Source: JAICND01 sp040905905 (lineage in GTDB: Bacteria > Actinomycetota > Acidimicrobiia > Spongiisociales > ZC4RG35). Taken from it: 63,628 nt of DNA. Position 1 is the first letter of the stretch. Each line of letters starts with the position of its first letter. The notes below the pieces were generated by a model. That model searched no databases, had not been told where the DNA came from, and worked only from the letters and a program-made list of their open reading frames with translations. Shown here one piece after another: positions 17,713 through 26,704 of the stretch. The stretch covers positions 1 through 63,628 of the forward strand of contig JBBDQN010000002.1 in the NCBI GenBank assembly GCA_040905905.1, read 5' to 3'. The position numbers were made by a program, and so were the translations under genes.

Positions 17713-18530
17713 CAACGGGCCGTCCGCAGCATCCGTTGGTACCAGTCGACTGTTGGGGCGATCTGGTTGAAGGTGAAGACATGCAGGCCATTCAGTCCCA
17801 GACGTCCGCCCTGCTGTGACAACGACTTGACCAGCTTGTCGGGCTTGTAAACACCGGGCCGCAAAAGCCGGAAGACTGCCCGGCGATTCTTGGCCAGGAA
17901 TCTCATCGAGCTGCCCACTCCGATCCTGGCCGCAATCGTCAAGAGTCTGACGGGGTCCACTACGCCGGGGATTCCCACCCTCACCGGAAGTTCCACGCCA
18001 TCGGCCCGAATCGATCGCACCCAGTCGACTATGGACCGCGCCCGAAAACACATCTGGGTAGCGACATAAGTCGCGAAGGGCTGCTTATCGATCAATGCAG
18101 TCCTCAGCTTGTCGTCGGGAATGGTGGGATGACCCTCCGGATACCCGGTCACCCCGAGTTCGCGAAACGGATGTCCTAGATCCGTCAGTTCTCTGATCAG
18201 CGAAAGCGCATCGAAGAAGTCTCCGGGCTCCTGGGCATCCCCACCGACTACGAAGGCCCGCTCGATCCCACCCTCGGTCAACCTCTTAACGATGCCTGCC
18301 AGTTCGACTCTGTCCTTGATCATGCGTGCGGACAAATGGGGTACGGCCCGGTAGCCGCGTTCGGACAAATCGAGAGCAAGGTCGATCGTCGCTTCCATCC
18401 CCTTGGCCGGCGACGCAGTTACCGACACGATGGCGCCGGCTGGCAGCAGTACTGCCTTTTCGATGGTCCCCTTCATAGGAATGACCTCAAACGCTGCCCC
18501 TGACAAGAGCTCGGAGATCGGCGTACTCAC
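17712..18530 (-). CDS. Methylenetetrahydrofolate reductase-like protein
   Basis: A 272-residue protein with the MetF (beta8alpha8) pattern: IVSVTASPAKGMEATIDLAL, RGYRAVPHLSARM, ERAFVVGGDAQEPGDF, LGVTGYPEGHPTIPDD, YVATQMCFRA and the late GLHVFTFNQ. MTHFR interconverts methylene-THF and methyl-THF at an FAD. Next to a methyltransferase gene and fhs it is likely to run in the oxidative direction, turning methyl-THF from demethylation into methylene-THF (inference). The electron acceptor cannot be told. It is four codons shorter than many MetF proteins and lacks any C-terminal extension. Confidence 0.87.
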   Translation of the reverse strand: MSTPISELLSGAAFEVIPMKGTIEKAVLLPAGAIVSVTASPAKGMEATIDLALDLSERGYRAVPHLSARMIKDRVELAGIVKRLTEGGIERAFVVGGDAQEPGDFFDALSLIRELTDLGHPFRELGVTGYPEGHPTIPDDKLRTALIDKQPFATYVATQMCFRARSIVDWVRSIRADGVELPVRVGIPGVVDPVRLLTIAARIGVGSSMRFLAKNRRAVFRLLRPGVYKPDKLVKSLSQQGGRLGLNGLHVFTFNQIAPTVDWYQRMLRTAR

Positions 18531-18536
18531 GCGAAC

Positions 18537-20072
18537 TCACACATCGGAGTCGGGGAAAGAAGACTTGCGCATGTCGATCCAATCCTCCAACTCGGCTTCC
18601 TTGGCTTCCTCGAGGTCAGGTGGCTCGTATTCGGCGAGCTGCCTCTTCCAGATCGCATGGGCACGGGTGACCGACTCCTGTGAGCCGGCCTCGTGCCATT
18701 GTTCGAAGCTGTTGTTGTCGGCAGTGGCGCTTCGCCAGAAGGCCGACTCGAAATTCTTGAGCGTGTGGGCGTTGCCCAGAAAGTGCTGACCGGGCGGATT
18801 ATCGAGAAGCGCATCGAGCGCCTGACCGTTGTCGGATAGGTCCACGCCCCCGACCATGGTTTCGGCCATCGAGGCCTGGTCGGCATCGAGGATGAACTTC
18901 TCGTAGCCCATGGTGAGACCACCCTCCAACCACCCGGCCGTGTGCAGCACAAAGTTGACCCCCGCCAGGATGGTGGGGAGAAAGGTGGCGGCGGACTCGT
19001 AGGCGGCCTGGTAGTCAGGGACCTTCGAGGAGGTGAGGTTGCCACCGCTACGGAAGGGGACGCCGAGCCGCCGGGCCAGGGCAGCCATCACGAACAGCAT
19101 CATGGCCGGTTCCGGTGTCCCGAAAGTGGGGGCTCCCGACTGCATCGAGATTGAAGAGGCGAAGGACCCGAACACGACCGGTGCCCCGGGTTTCACCATC
19201 TGACAGAAAGCCATTCCAGCCATCGCCTCGGCCAGAGTCTGGGTGGCAGTTGCAGCCACTGTCACCGGCGCCATGGCTCCGGCCAGGATGAAAGGTGTGA
19301 TCAGGCACGCCTGGTTGTTCTCGGCGTAGACCTTGGCCGAGCCGAGCATGTTGTAGTCCCAGGACATCGGGCTGTTGGCGTTGCAGAGAGACAAAAGGAC
19401 TGTGTTGGTGGCGATGAACTCCTCGCCGAAGAGGATCTTCACCATGTCGACCGTGTCCTGGGCTCGTTCGGGGGCTGTGACCGATCCCATGAAGCCCTTG
19501 TCGTGGTACTTGATGTGGGAAAAGACCATGTCGAGGTGACGCTTGTTGACCGGGAGATCGACCGGCTCACACAGGGTGCCGCCGCCGTGATGAAGCGACG
19601 AGGTCATGTGGGTCAAGCGGGCAAAGTTCTGGAAGTCTGCGATCGTCGCATAACGGCGGCCGTCCGCCAGATCACGCACAAACGGCGACCCATAAGCGGG
19701 TGCAAAGACCAGGTGCGGATCGCCGATGACGACGTTGTGTTCAGGGTTGCGGGCGTGTTGAACAAAGGTGGCGGGGGCGGACGTGAGAAGCTTGCGGGCT
19801 AGACCTGCCGGAAACCGAACCCGTCCGCCCTCGACCTCACAGCCGGACTCCTGGAAGATTTTCAACGCCTCGGGGTAGTTGACGATTTCAACCCCGACCC
19901 GTTCGAGCAACATGTCGGCGTTGTGCTCAATGATCTCGAGGCCCTCGCGGCTAAGCACCTCCGTTGGAGCGAGTTGTCTGGTCAGATAAGGGACGCTCTC
20001 GAGAGATCGAGCCGTGCGAGCGGCCTGGCGGGCCGCACGCCCCCCACTGCGACGGGATGGGGCCTGTTCCAT
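18537..20072 (-). CDS. MttB-family (non-pyrrolysine) methylamine/betaine:corrinoid methyltransferase
   Basis: A 511-residue trimethylamine methyltransferase (MttB) superfamily protein. Family segments are the N-terminal helical YLTRQLAPTEVLSREGLEII, the SSLHHGGGTLCEPVDLP block, CNANSPMSWD, TPFILAGAMAPV, QSGAPTFGTPE and HTAGWLEGGLTMGYEKF. There is no in-frame UAG, so this is not a pyrrolysine enzyme. Known members of the non-Pyl group act on glycine betaine, proline betaine or carnitine; I cannot say which applies here. It is the first gene of an operon with the metF-like gene, iclR and fhs. The ATG at 20072 has no clear Shine-Dalgarno and lies inside a 35-bp palindrome. A TTG at 20102 is an alternative start. 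Confidence 0.9.
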   Translation of the reverse strand: MEQAPSRRSGGRAARQAARTARSLESVPYLTRQLAPTEVLSREGLEIIEHNADMLLERVGVEIVNYPEALKIFQESGCEVEGGRVRFPAGLARKLLTSAPATFVQHARNPEHNVVIGDPHLVFAPAYGSPFVRDLADGRRYATIADFQNFARLTHMTSSLHHGGGTLCEPVDLPVNKRHLDMVFSHIKYHDKGFMGSVTAPERAQDTVDMVKILFGEEFIATNTVLLSLCNANSPMSWDYNMLGSAKVYAENNQACLITPFILAGAMAPVTVAATATQTLAEAMAGMAFCQMVKPGAPVVFGSFASSISMQSGAPTFGTPEPAMMLFVMAALARRLGVPFRSGGNLTSSKVPDYQAAYESAATFLPTILAGVNFVLHTAGWLEGGLTMGYEKFILDADQASMAETMVGGVDLSDNGQALDALLDNPPGQHFLGNAHTLKNFESAFWRSATADNNSFEQWHEAGSQESVTRAHAIWKRQLAEYEPPDLEEAKEAELEDWIDMRKSSFPDSDV

Positions 20073-20100
20073 GATGTGGGATAAGACTACATCATGGAAC
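20066..20100. promoter_or_regulatory. 35-bp palindromic operator at the head of the mttB operon
   Basis: GTTCCATGATGT, 11 bases, ACATCATGGAAC: a perfect 12-bp inverted repeat overlapping the mttB start codon. A second 35-bp site with the same ends and inner bases lies at 32451-32485 in front of the corrinoid-protein operon. A regulator binding here would block transcription or translation start. The IclR protein of this operon is the best candidate. Confidence 0.75.
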
Positions 20101-20110
20101 AAGAACGGGG

Positions 20111-20686
20111 CTAGAGGTTGAGCCGCATCAGCCAGCGGGTTTTGCGAGCGCTCTTCGAATCGGTCTCAAGGATCCGCTCGAACCCGGCCTCCTCGAACAT
20201 ATGCGTGAAGCCAACGTAACCAAAGCTGACATCGACCCGGGTCCCTTCCGGATCGAGCGGATATGCCTCCAAAATCGGAACACCTTCCTGGCGCGCAAAT
20301 CCGATGGCACCTTCCAGGAGCGCCTTGGCGACACCCTTGCGCCGATGACCGACCTTGATCATGAAGCATACGATCGACCAAACCGGCTTCTCGTCGATCT
20401 TCGGAATCGTTCTCGATCTGACCAGCCGTTGGAACTGTTCCCGCGGCCATAGGCCAAGCCAGCCGACAAGATCCCCATCGGAATAGGCCAGCATGCCCGG
20501 TGTAGGCCCTTGCTGCACTTGTACGCGCAGGTTGGTTTCACCTGAGCCGGGACCGCCGTTGCGATACCCCGAGGAGGTTTGCCGCCAGTACTGGCACCAG
20601 CATCCGAGTTCGCCGTGTGCTTCCCCGAAGAACTGGGCGATGTCATCCCATCGGTCGGAATTGGCGGGCACTACTTCGACGGTCAC
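20111..20686 (-). CDS. GNAT-family N-acetyltransferase
   Basis: A 191-residue protein with the GNAT fold. The acetyl-CoA binding motif is VGHRRKGVAKALLEGAIGFARQEG near residues 110-133, preceded by the strand VWSIVCFMIK and followed by the usual YVGFTHMFEEAGFE C-terminal motif. The acceptor substrate is not predictable. It lies on the same strand just upstream of mttB, separated by the palindrome, and is probably not part of that operon. Confidence 0.85.
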   Translation of the reverse strand: MTVEVVPANSDRWDDIAQFFGEAHGELGCWCQYWRQTSSGYRNGGPGSGETNLRVQVQQGPTPGMLAYSDGDLVGWLGLWPREQFQRLVRSRTIPKIDEKPVWSIVCFMIKVGHRRKGVAKALLEGAIGFARQEGVPILEAYPLDPEGTRVDVSFGYVGFTHMFEEAGFERILETDSKSARKTRWLMRLNL

Positions 20687-20717
20687 GGCGACATTCTGGC
20701 GTCGCCCGAGGCTCTAC

Positions 20718-21851
20718 CTAGCCGAGTTGCTCAGCAAGGGCGATCGCCTCGTCAAGGTTCGGTGCGCCATGAATCACGACTTGGATGCCGCCACCGTTGC
20801 TGAACATGAGGAAGTTGCTGTCTACGGGTATCCATACCGCCGGTCTGTCGTTTACCTCGACAAGGCTGAGGCCCTTCACGTAAGGAGCGAACCGGGCGTA
20901 TGCGTCGAATGACGCGTCGAGGCTCGTTGTAACTGCAACTTCGAGTCCGTCGATGCTGTAGACGACCGCACGCGAGTAACTCCTCTCCCAAACCCCAACG
21001 CTCTCCCGATCGGAGAACACCTGGAAATCTTCCAGCGCCTCGGCATCCACAGCAGCTCGATGGGTGACGGGATCGATGTCGATCGAGCCAACCAGTTCGA
21101 GCACCCGCTCCTGACTGAGACCCGAGGTCTCTGCGTACATCGGGGTTCCTGAGGCGTCGACCCACCAGAGACTGATGTGACCGGTTTCGGCATGGAGGTG
21201 AAGCAGCGCTGGGTGGCCATTGATCGTTGGTTGGGTGACGGGCCCTCCCACAAAGGCCATTGTGGTTTCGGTACCGCAACAGTCATCGTTGAAGCGGGTG
21301 ACCTGGGGCCAGACTGCCATCCCGGCAAGGACACCCGATGCCAGAGACTTGCCATCGGCCAACGCGAACAACACCAGAACATGGGGTTGACGACAGATTG
21401 GCCGCTCAGCCCAGTTAGAGACCTCAATTGGTTCGACGCTTGGGAGACTCAACATGAACTCCTTCGGGATGCTGTCCTCAGCGACCTGAACGCTGTAGCC
21501 CCCGACGGAAGGCCACGACGGACAGAGCCAAGCGTCCTCATCGCCTACCGATTCGAGAGTGCCCTCGAGCGCCCAGTAGTCGAGGAGAATGCGAGGGAGC
21601 CCGCTGTCGTCTACCAGAGAAGTCGTCGTTACCGCCTGCGCCGGGGGTTGGGAAGCAACGAGCGATGTGGAGTCGCCCCGTAGCACGGCGACCATGAAGC
21701 CGACCATCAGCACTGCGAGGAGTACCGCCACAAAGGCGGCGGCCGGCTCAGGCCGGCGAGTGCTTCCAGCCAGAGTCCGTTGTTCCATTGCGGCAAGGGC
21801 CGCTTGAACATCACGGGCGCCCTCGCGCAATCGGTCCTCGATCGTGGTCAT
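20718..21851 (-). CDS. Membrane-anchored protein paired with an ECF sigma factor (probable anti-sigma partner)
   Basis: A 377-residue protein with a short cytoplasmic N-terminus (MTTIEDRLREGARDVQAAL), one transmembrane segment at about residues 38-58 and a large extracellular region. I do not recognise the outer domain. Its start overlaps the sigma-factor stop codon (ATGA), the usual arrangement for anti-sigma factors, so that is the likely role. No zinc-binding ZAS motif is visible in the N-terminus. Confidence 0.7.
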   Translation of the reverse strand: MTTIEDRLREGARDVQAALAAMEQRTLAGSTRRPEPAAAFVAVLLAVLMVGFMVAVLRGDSTSLVASQPPAQAVTTTSLVDDSGLPRILLDYWALEGTLESVGDEDAWLCPSWPSVGGYSVQVAEDSIPKEFMLSLPSVEPIEVSNWAERPICRQPHVLVLFALADGKSLASGVLAGMAVWPQVTRFNDDCCGTETTMAFVGGPVTQPTINGHPALLHLHAETGHISLWWVDASGTPMYAETSGLSQERVLELVGSIDIDPVTHRAAVDAEALEDFQVFSDRESVGVWERSYSRAVVYSIDGLEVAVTTSLDASFDAYARFAPYVKGLSLVEVNDRPAVWIPVDSNFLMFSNGGGIQVVIHGAPNLDEAIALAEQLG

Positions 21852-22378
21852 TCCACTTCCTCCTCCACTCCAAGACGGTGCGCAAGGGTCGACCTTGCGC
21901 GACGCAGGTGTGTATTCACGGTTTCCTTGCTACAACCCAACACCTCGCCGACCTCCGGCATCGTCAGCCCGGCGATGTAGTAGAGAGCTACTGCCTCGGC
22001 CTGTCGCCGCGGAAGGCGGCGCACCTCACTCCACAGCTCTACGCTGGCAGGGGGAAGGTCGGGAATGGGAGCCCAGCGCCCTCCGATGGCGGCGCGACCA
22101 AGGGCTCTCGCTTCGGCCTTGACCCGTCGCAACATCGAAACCGAATTGTTCGAAACCACCTTGCGGACCCACGCCGCGGGTTGATCGAGATGACCGACCT
22201 CGTCCCAATTCCGTAAAGCCGCAGTGAAGGCTTCCTGTGCTAAATCTTCTGCTGCCAACCTGCTTCCCGACAAGACGAATGCAAGGCCAACCATGTAGGA
22301 GCGTTCGCGTCGATAAAACGATTCGAAGCTCTCTGGTACTCGCACCATGCCCGCCGTCTCATCGATCGCTGAGGACAC
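21848..22378 (-). CDS. ECF-type RNA polymerase sigma factor
   Basis: A 176-residue sigma-70 family protein. Region 2 spans about residues 17-80 (FESFYRRERSYMVGLAFVLSG, AEDLAQEAF, WVRKVVSNNSVSMLRR). Region 4 lies at about residues 118-165 (LPRRQAEAVALYYIAGLTMPEVGEVLGCSKETVNTHLRRA). It is followed, with a four-base overlap, by a membrane protein that is likely its anti-sigma factor. The regulon cannot be inferred from this window. Confidence 0.9.
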   Translation of the reverse strand: MSSAIDETAGMVRVPESFESFYRRERSYMVGLAFVLSGSRLAAEDLAQEAFTAALRNWDEVGHLDQPAAWVRKVVSNNSVSMLRRVKAEARALGRAAIGGRWAPIPDLPPASVELWSEVRRLPRRQAEAVALYYIAGLTMPEVGEVLGCSKETVNTHLRRARSTLAHRLGVEEEVE

Positions 22379-22439
22379 CGAGCATCTCCAATCGAGCTGT
22401 CATGCCAATAACACGAACACCGACGACGAAAGTATTACA

Positions 22440-22824
22440 TCAGAGTGACGATTGCGTCCGGGTGAATCGTGCATGGACAACGGAAGTAGAGCTGGCCAAC
22501 TCGACGCACTCGTAGCCATCTGGACCTCCATCGAGATTGTCGAACAATCGCTCGCCGCTGCCCAACAGGATCGGCACGATCGCCAGGTGCATTTCGTCGA
22601 CCAGGCCAGCCCGGAGATACTGCTGGATGGTCGCTGCACCGCCACCAATCCTGACGTCTTGGCAGTCGGCGGCAATACGCGCTTGCTCTAGAGCGGCGCC
22701 GATACCGTCCTGAACGAAGTGGAATCGTCCCGCTTTCAATCGTGACCGTCGGCCGTTGGTGATAGGTAAGGACGAATACGGGGTGGTGGTAGGGCGGGTC
22801 GTCGCCCCACCAGAGTCGCGACAT
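22440..22824 (-). pseudogene. Remnant of a RibD-C/dihydrofolate reductase-like protein
   Basis: Two reading frames together give the C-terminal half of the family. MSRLWWGDDPPYHHPVFVLTYHQRP lies in one frame from 22824, and GRFHFVQDGIGAALEQARIAAD through GGGAATIQQYLRAGLVDEMHL in another, ending at 22440. The switch lies near 22720-22730 and would be repaired by removing one base. The N-terminal half, about 80 residues, is absent because the upstream bases belong to the divergent membrane-protein gene. Truncation plus frameshift indicate a decaying gene. Confidence 0.75.
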
Positions 22825-22854
22825 CAGGACCTTACCTTTCGTACCATCGTCGCC

Positions 22855-23232
22855 ATGAGATTGGCTGCCGGCATAGCCGTTGGGTTGCTTGCCGCCGTGG
22901 CCGTGTTCCAGATCAGTTTGGCATTAGGGGCGCCATGGGGGTCCGCCGCTTGGGGCGGAGCCCATGCAAGCGTTCTTCCCAATCGACTGCGAGTCGCCAG
23001 CCTCGTAGTTGGCGTGATTGTTTATCCACTCCTAATCATCTTCGTCCTTGCTTCGGCAGGAACCATCACTGCCGACTGGATGCCAGGTACCGGCAAGGCC
23101 GGGATGTGGGTCCTTACTGGGTTCTTTGTGCTGGGCACGATTGCCAACTTTGCGTCTCGCTCCAAGCAGGAGCGGATGTGGGGCCCGGTCTCATTGGCGA
23201 TTGCGGTCTGTTGCGCGGCTATAGCGATGTGA
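22855..23232 (+). CDS. Small integral membrane protein of unknown function
   Basis: A 125-residue protein with four predicted transmembrane segments at about residues 3-24, 46-66, 82-100 and 108-124. The start MRLAAGIAVG is chosen because it opens directly into the first hydrophobic segment; the open frame upstream overlaps the decayed reductase on the other strand. Motifs such as WGSAAWGGAH recur in small actinobacterial membrane proteins. No function can be given. Confidence 0.65.
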   Translation: MRLAAGIAVGLLAAVAVFQISLALGAPWGSAAWGGAHASVLPNRLRVASLVVGVIVYPLLIIFVLASAGTITADWMPGTGKAGMWVLTGFFVLGTIANFASRSKQERMWGPVSLAIAVCCAAIAM

Positions 23233-23254
23233 ATCTGGAGGGGGCGTTGAGCGG

Positions 23255-24508
23255 CTAGGGGGGTTGGCCGCTGGTGGTGTATTGGTGTCCGAGGCGGCTG
23301 GTCCAGAGGTGGTCGCCGCCGGGGAGGGGTTGATGGGTCCATGCGGCCCGGTGTCTGATCCGATGGTCATGGCGGCAGGCGGGAACCAGATGATCGACCC
23401 GGGTGGGTCCCCCCCCCGCCCAGGGGATCCGATGGTCGAGATCACATGCGGTGGCGGGCATCCGACATCCCGGGAAGACACAAGTCCGGTTCCGGGTCTG
23501 GACCTGGCGGCGTTGGGCGGCCGATGGACGGCGGCGGGTGATGCCGTTGTCGAGCGGTTGACCGGTGACGGGGTCGGTGAGAGTCCACCGCCACTCCGCA
23601 CCTTGTTGGCGTTCGGCGACCTGACGGGCGATATCGGCGATCACCGGCCCATACCCGGCCAACTCCCCCGGAGTCTCCGACAGTCTGCTCAGAGTGTCCA
23701 AGCCGACGTGGATATCCACCACCCCTCTCCCGGTCTTGGTGTTGTGGTGGGTTCCTTCCAACAGGTCCAAGAAGACGTCGGCGCGGAGCTGATCCATGGT
23801 CCGGGTCTCCCCCCCAGTCTTCAAACTGCGGGCCAGGAGGCCGATCCGGGTAAGGACGGCTTCGACCCGGTCCGGTGACAGATCCAACCCCAGAAGGTTG
23901 GCAGTCCCCTCGACGGTCGGTTCGATGACCACCCGGCGCTCCTCGACCGCCCCCCGATACCGGGAGACCGCCTCGTCGGGGTCGGTTTCGATGGCGAGAC
24001 GGCGCAGCACCGCCGCCAACTGGCCGGTAGTCAACCGGCAAGCCCGAACCATGATCCTCTCCACCACCTCCCGGGCGGTCTCGACGGGGAGATGTGAGGT
24101 CCCCGAGACCAGGGTCCGGGCCCGCCGCAGATCGATCAACCCCGCCACCAGCGCCTCCCACACCCGGGGGACCCGCCCCACCAATTCCATGGCGAAACCC
24201 AGTTCGAAGTCGGCGGCCCGACGGGTCAGACACAAAGCTGCCCGGATCTCAGCCGAAGCCGCATCTGCTGCCAGCTCCGCATCATCAGCATCGATTTCGT
24301 TCATCAGATCAGAGATCGAAGCCATCGCCTCATACACCTGGGCCTGATAATGAGAAGCCATCCGCTGACAGGCCCTTAGGACCACCACCCGGTCAAACCC
24401 CGACAGCTCGGCAAGGTCAATCGTCGAAAGGAGTGCACCCAACTCGGGGCCAGGGGCCATCCCCTCCAACCCCACCGGCAACGCCCCAGACTCCACATCA
24501 TCGAACAT
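23255..24508 (-). CDS. DUF222/13E12-repeat family protein with C-terminal HNH endonuclease domain
   Basis: A 417-residue protein of the family that occurs in many copies in actinobacteria. The DUF222 region covers most of the length (LSGFDRVVVLRACQRMASHYQAQ, RRARTLVSGT, the RLSETPGEL segment). The HNH nuclease core is at the end: NRTCVFPGCRMPATACDLDHRIPWAGGGPT and LVPACRHDHRIRH. The biological role is unsettled; the members are often treated as mobile or repetitive elements. The start MFDDVESG at 24508 is preferred to the upstream in-frame start. Confidence 0.88.
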   Translation of the reverse strand: MFDDVESGALPVGLEGMAPGPELGALLSTIDLAELSGFDRVVVLRACQRMASHYQAQVYEAMASISDLMNEIDADDAELAADAASAEIRAALCLTRRAADFELGFAMELVGRVPRVWEALVAGLIDLRRARTLVSGTSHLPVETAREVVERIMVRACRLTTGQLAAVLRRLAIETDPDEAVSRYRGAVEERRVVIEPTVEGTANLLGLDLSPDRVEAVLTRIGLLARSLKTGGETRTMDQLRADVFLDLLEGTHHNTKTGRGVVDIHVGLDTLSRLSETPGELAGYGPVIADIARQVAERQQGAEWRWTLTDPVTGQPLDNGITRRRPSAAQRRQVQTRNRTCVFPGCRMPATACDLDHRIPWAGGGPTRVDHLVPACRHDHRIRHRAAWTHQPLPGGDHLWTSRLGHQYTTSGQPP

Positions 24509-24589
24509 ACGTACGACCGTATCGGAACCCCCCCACCACTTCAATACCCATGTCAGAAGAAATTTTCGAGAGACATCTAGCGTGACGAA

Positions 24590-25523
24590 ATGACCGCCAA
24601 GCGGATCGTGATTCCCGGTGGATCCGGGTTCTTGGGGAGGAACCTCCGGGATCGGTTGGTGGCCAGGGGGGATTCGGTCACTGTCTTAACTCGCGGCGCG
24701 CCTCAACCGGGCCATGGTTGGGAGTCGGTGCATTGGGACCCGGCAACGCTCGGAGAATGGGGTATCCGTCCTCGATGGCGCCGATGTGGTCGTGCACCTG
24801 TCTGGCAAGCGAGTCGACTGTCGACCTACTCACAAAAATTTGGCCGAGCTGACCTCATCACGGGTCGGTCCGGTTCAAGCGGTCGGTCGGGCATGGAACC
24901 AGGTTGTGAACCCTCCTCCGGTCTGGGTACAGCTGTCCTCGTTGGCGCGATTTGGTGATGCGGGTGAAACCATCATCGATGAGGAAACGGCGCCACCTGC
25001 CGATGGACCTCCGCAGATGGTGAAGGTGTGCACCGAGTGGGAGGCCGCGTTTGCTTCGGCCATTCGACAGGTTCGGCGCGCGGTTCTGTTACGTGCCGGT
25101 ATAGGGCTCGGAGGTTCCGGTGATCCGGCTACCAGGCGACTCTTATGGCTGGCGCGGGCGGGGCTCGGAGGCAGGATCGGATCGGGCAACCAGTGGGTGT
25201 CATGGGTGTCATTGGAAGACTTCATGGCTGTTCTGGTCCGTGCGATCGACAGTGACCGGATGGTCGGTTTGTATCACGTCACTTCGCCCAATCCGATCCG
25301 CAATCGGGACATGATGGCCACGTATCGAGGTCTAGCTGGTCGCCGTTTTGGGCTTCCGGCTCCTTCATGGGTAACCAAAGTCGGCGCTTGGCTTCTCGGC
25401 TCGGACCCTGCTCTGGCGCTCACGGGACGCCGCGCGGTCCCGGCTCGGCTCCTCAAGGAGGGCTTCCAATTCGCCATACCAGACTTCGAAAACGCTGCCG
25501 CCCTAGCCGTCGCGGCTACTTAA
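24590..25523 (+). pseudogene. Frameshifted NAD-dependent epimerase (TIGR01777/YfcH-like)
   Basis: The first frame encodes the Rossmann N-terminus (VIPGGSGFLGRNL, then HWDPATLGEW). The rest follows in another frame: VLDGADVVVHLSGKRV, SSRVGPVQAV, the SSLARFGDAGE block, RAGIGLGGSG and the C-terminal DUF1731-like LLGSDPALALTGRRAVP. Deleting one G from the GGGG run at 24759-24762 restores a continuous protein of about 310 residues. This could be a sequencing error in a homopolymer or a genuine inactivation. Confidence 0.8.
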
Positions 25524-25554
25524 TCGGATTCAACTTCTTCCGAATGTGGCGAAT

Positions 25555-26145
25555 ATGTCTCTGGTGAGAGACCCACGTGCTGTCGGCGTCGACTCGGGTG
25601 CGGTCGTGTTTGTTGAGGGACTGAGTGATCATGCCGCGCTCGAGGCGTTAGCTGAGCGCCGTGGTCGGGATATTGTCGCCGAGGGCATCTCCATCGTGTC
25701 GATCGGAGGTGCAACAAACATCGGACACTTCCTGGACCGATTCGGTCCCCGGGGGCTGGACATCCGGTTGGCGGGCCTTTGCGACGCTGCGGAAGAGGGC
25801 GACTTCAGGCGTGCTCTGGAGCGGGCAGGTCTTCGCCCCAATCTGACCCGCCTCGATATGGAGGAACTCGGTTTTTACGTTTGCGAATCAGACCTAGAAG
25901 AAGAGTTGATTCGAGCCCTCGGCACCCACTCTGTAAGAGCGATCATCGAGGCGCAGCGGGAAGGTGGGGCTTTCCGCAGCTTTCAGAGGCAGCCGGCCCA
26001 GCGAGGGCGTCCTCTCGACGCGCAACTTCGCCGTTTCATGGGCACTCTGTCCGGTCGGAAGATCCGCTACGGCCGCCTCATGGTCGAGGCGTTGGATCTC
26101 AGCAAGGTGCCACGGCCGCTGGACCTAGTCCTCGCCAACGTCTAA
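25555..26145 (+). CDS. TOPRIM-domain protein resembling the OLD-family nuclease C-terminus
   Basis: A 196-residue protein with a TOPRIM-like core: VVFVEGLSDHAALEALAERRG at about residues 13-33, then ISIVSIGGATNIGHFLDRFG, then a DIRLAGLCDAAEEGDF strand carrying acidic residues. Proteins of this size annotated as TOPRIM nucleotidyltransferase/hydrolase are common in actinobacteria. No ATPase domain precedes it here, so it is not a complete OLD nuclease. A GTG at 25546 is an alternative start three codons upstream. It follows the broken epimerase gene. Confidence 0.75.
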   Translation: MSLVRDPRAVGVDSGAVVFVEGLSDHAALEALAERRGRDIVAEGISIVSIGGATNIGHFLDRFGPRGLDIRLAGLCDAAEEGDFRRALERAGLRPNLTRLDMEELGFYVCESDLEEELIRALGTHSVRAIIEAQREGGAFRSFQRQPAQRGRPLDAQLRRFMGTLSGRKIRYGRLMVEALDLSKVPRPLDLVLANV

Positions 26146-26188
26146 GAAGGGTTGTGATGCGGATCGACTTCAAGACTCTGGGGACCTT

Positions 26189-26584
26189 CTAAACAGGACC
26201 AAGTAGATCCCACCTGTTGCCAGAGATGTCGACGAACACTGCGAGCCGTCCGTAGTCCTCAGTGCGTGGTTCAGTTACGAATTCCACGCCGGCGGTCACC
26301 ATCTGGTCGTAACTCGCCTCGAAGTCGTCGACTCGGAGGAAGAAGCCGACGCGTCCAGCAACCTGGTTGCCGACCACATGTCCCTGGTGGTCGCCGTCCG
26401 CACGGGCAAGCAGGATGCCCGTCTCTGCTCCCCGGGGTCGCACGACGACCCAACGCTTTGGTCGACCATCGTTGGTGAGCGAAGGGGAATCGTCTACCAG
26501 CTCGAATCCGAGGACACCCACGAAAAACTCAATTGCAGGGTCATAGTCGTCAACAACGACGGTGACCAGCTCCAAGAACGCCAT
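26189..26584 (-). CDS. VOC/glyoxalase-family protein
   Basis: A 131-residue single vicinal-oxygen-chelate domain: LELVTVVVDDYDPAIEFFVGVLGFEL at the N-terminus, a middle VGFFLRVDDFEASYDQM repeat, and a final EDYGRLAVFVDISGNRWDLLGP typical of the second beta-alpha-beta-beta-beta unit. Candidate metal ligands are few, so substrate and even catalytic status are open. It stands alone, with about 120 bases of non-coding DNA up to the next gene. Confidence 0.87.
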   Translation of the reverse strand: MAFLELVTVVVDDYDPAIEFFVGVLGFELVDDSPSLTNDGRPKRWVVVRPRGAETGILLARADGDHQGHVVGNQVAGRVGFFLRVDDFEASYDQMVTAGVEFVTEPRTEDYGRLAVFVDISGNRWDLLGPV

Positions 26585-26704
26585 CGCAAGAGTCTCCCAT
26601 GCTCACGGCGAGTTATCGGGTTCGACATTAAGGGCAGCGATTCAGACCCGTAACGCTCTCGTAGCGGCCAACCGATATGGTCTTTTAACCAAGCGAATGA
26701 GGCG

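Noticed and set aside
18537..20072. Pyrrolysine in the MttB-family proteins
   Set aside because: Neither this gene nor the copy at 60831-62375 contains an in-frame UAG, so they belong to the non-pyrrolysine branch.
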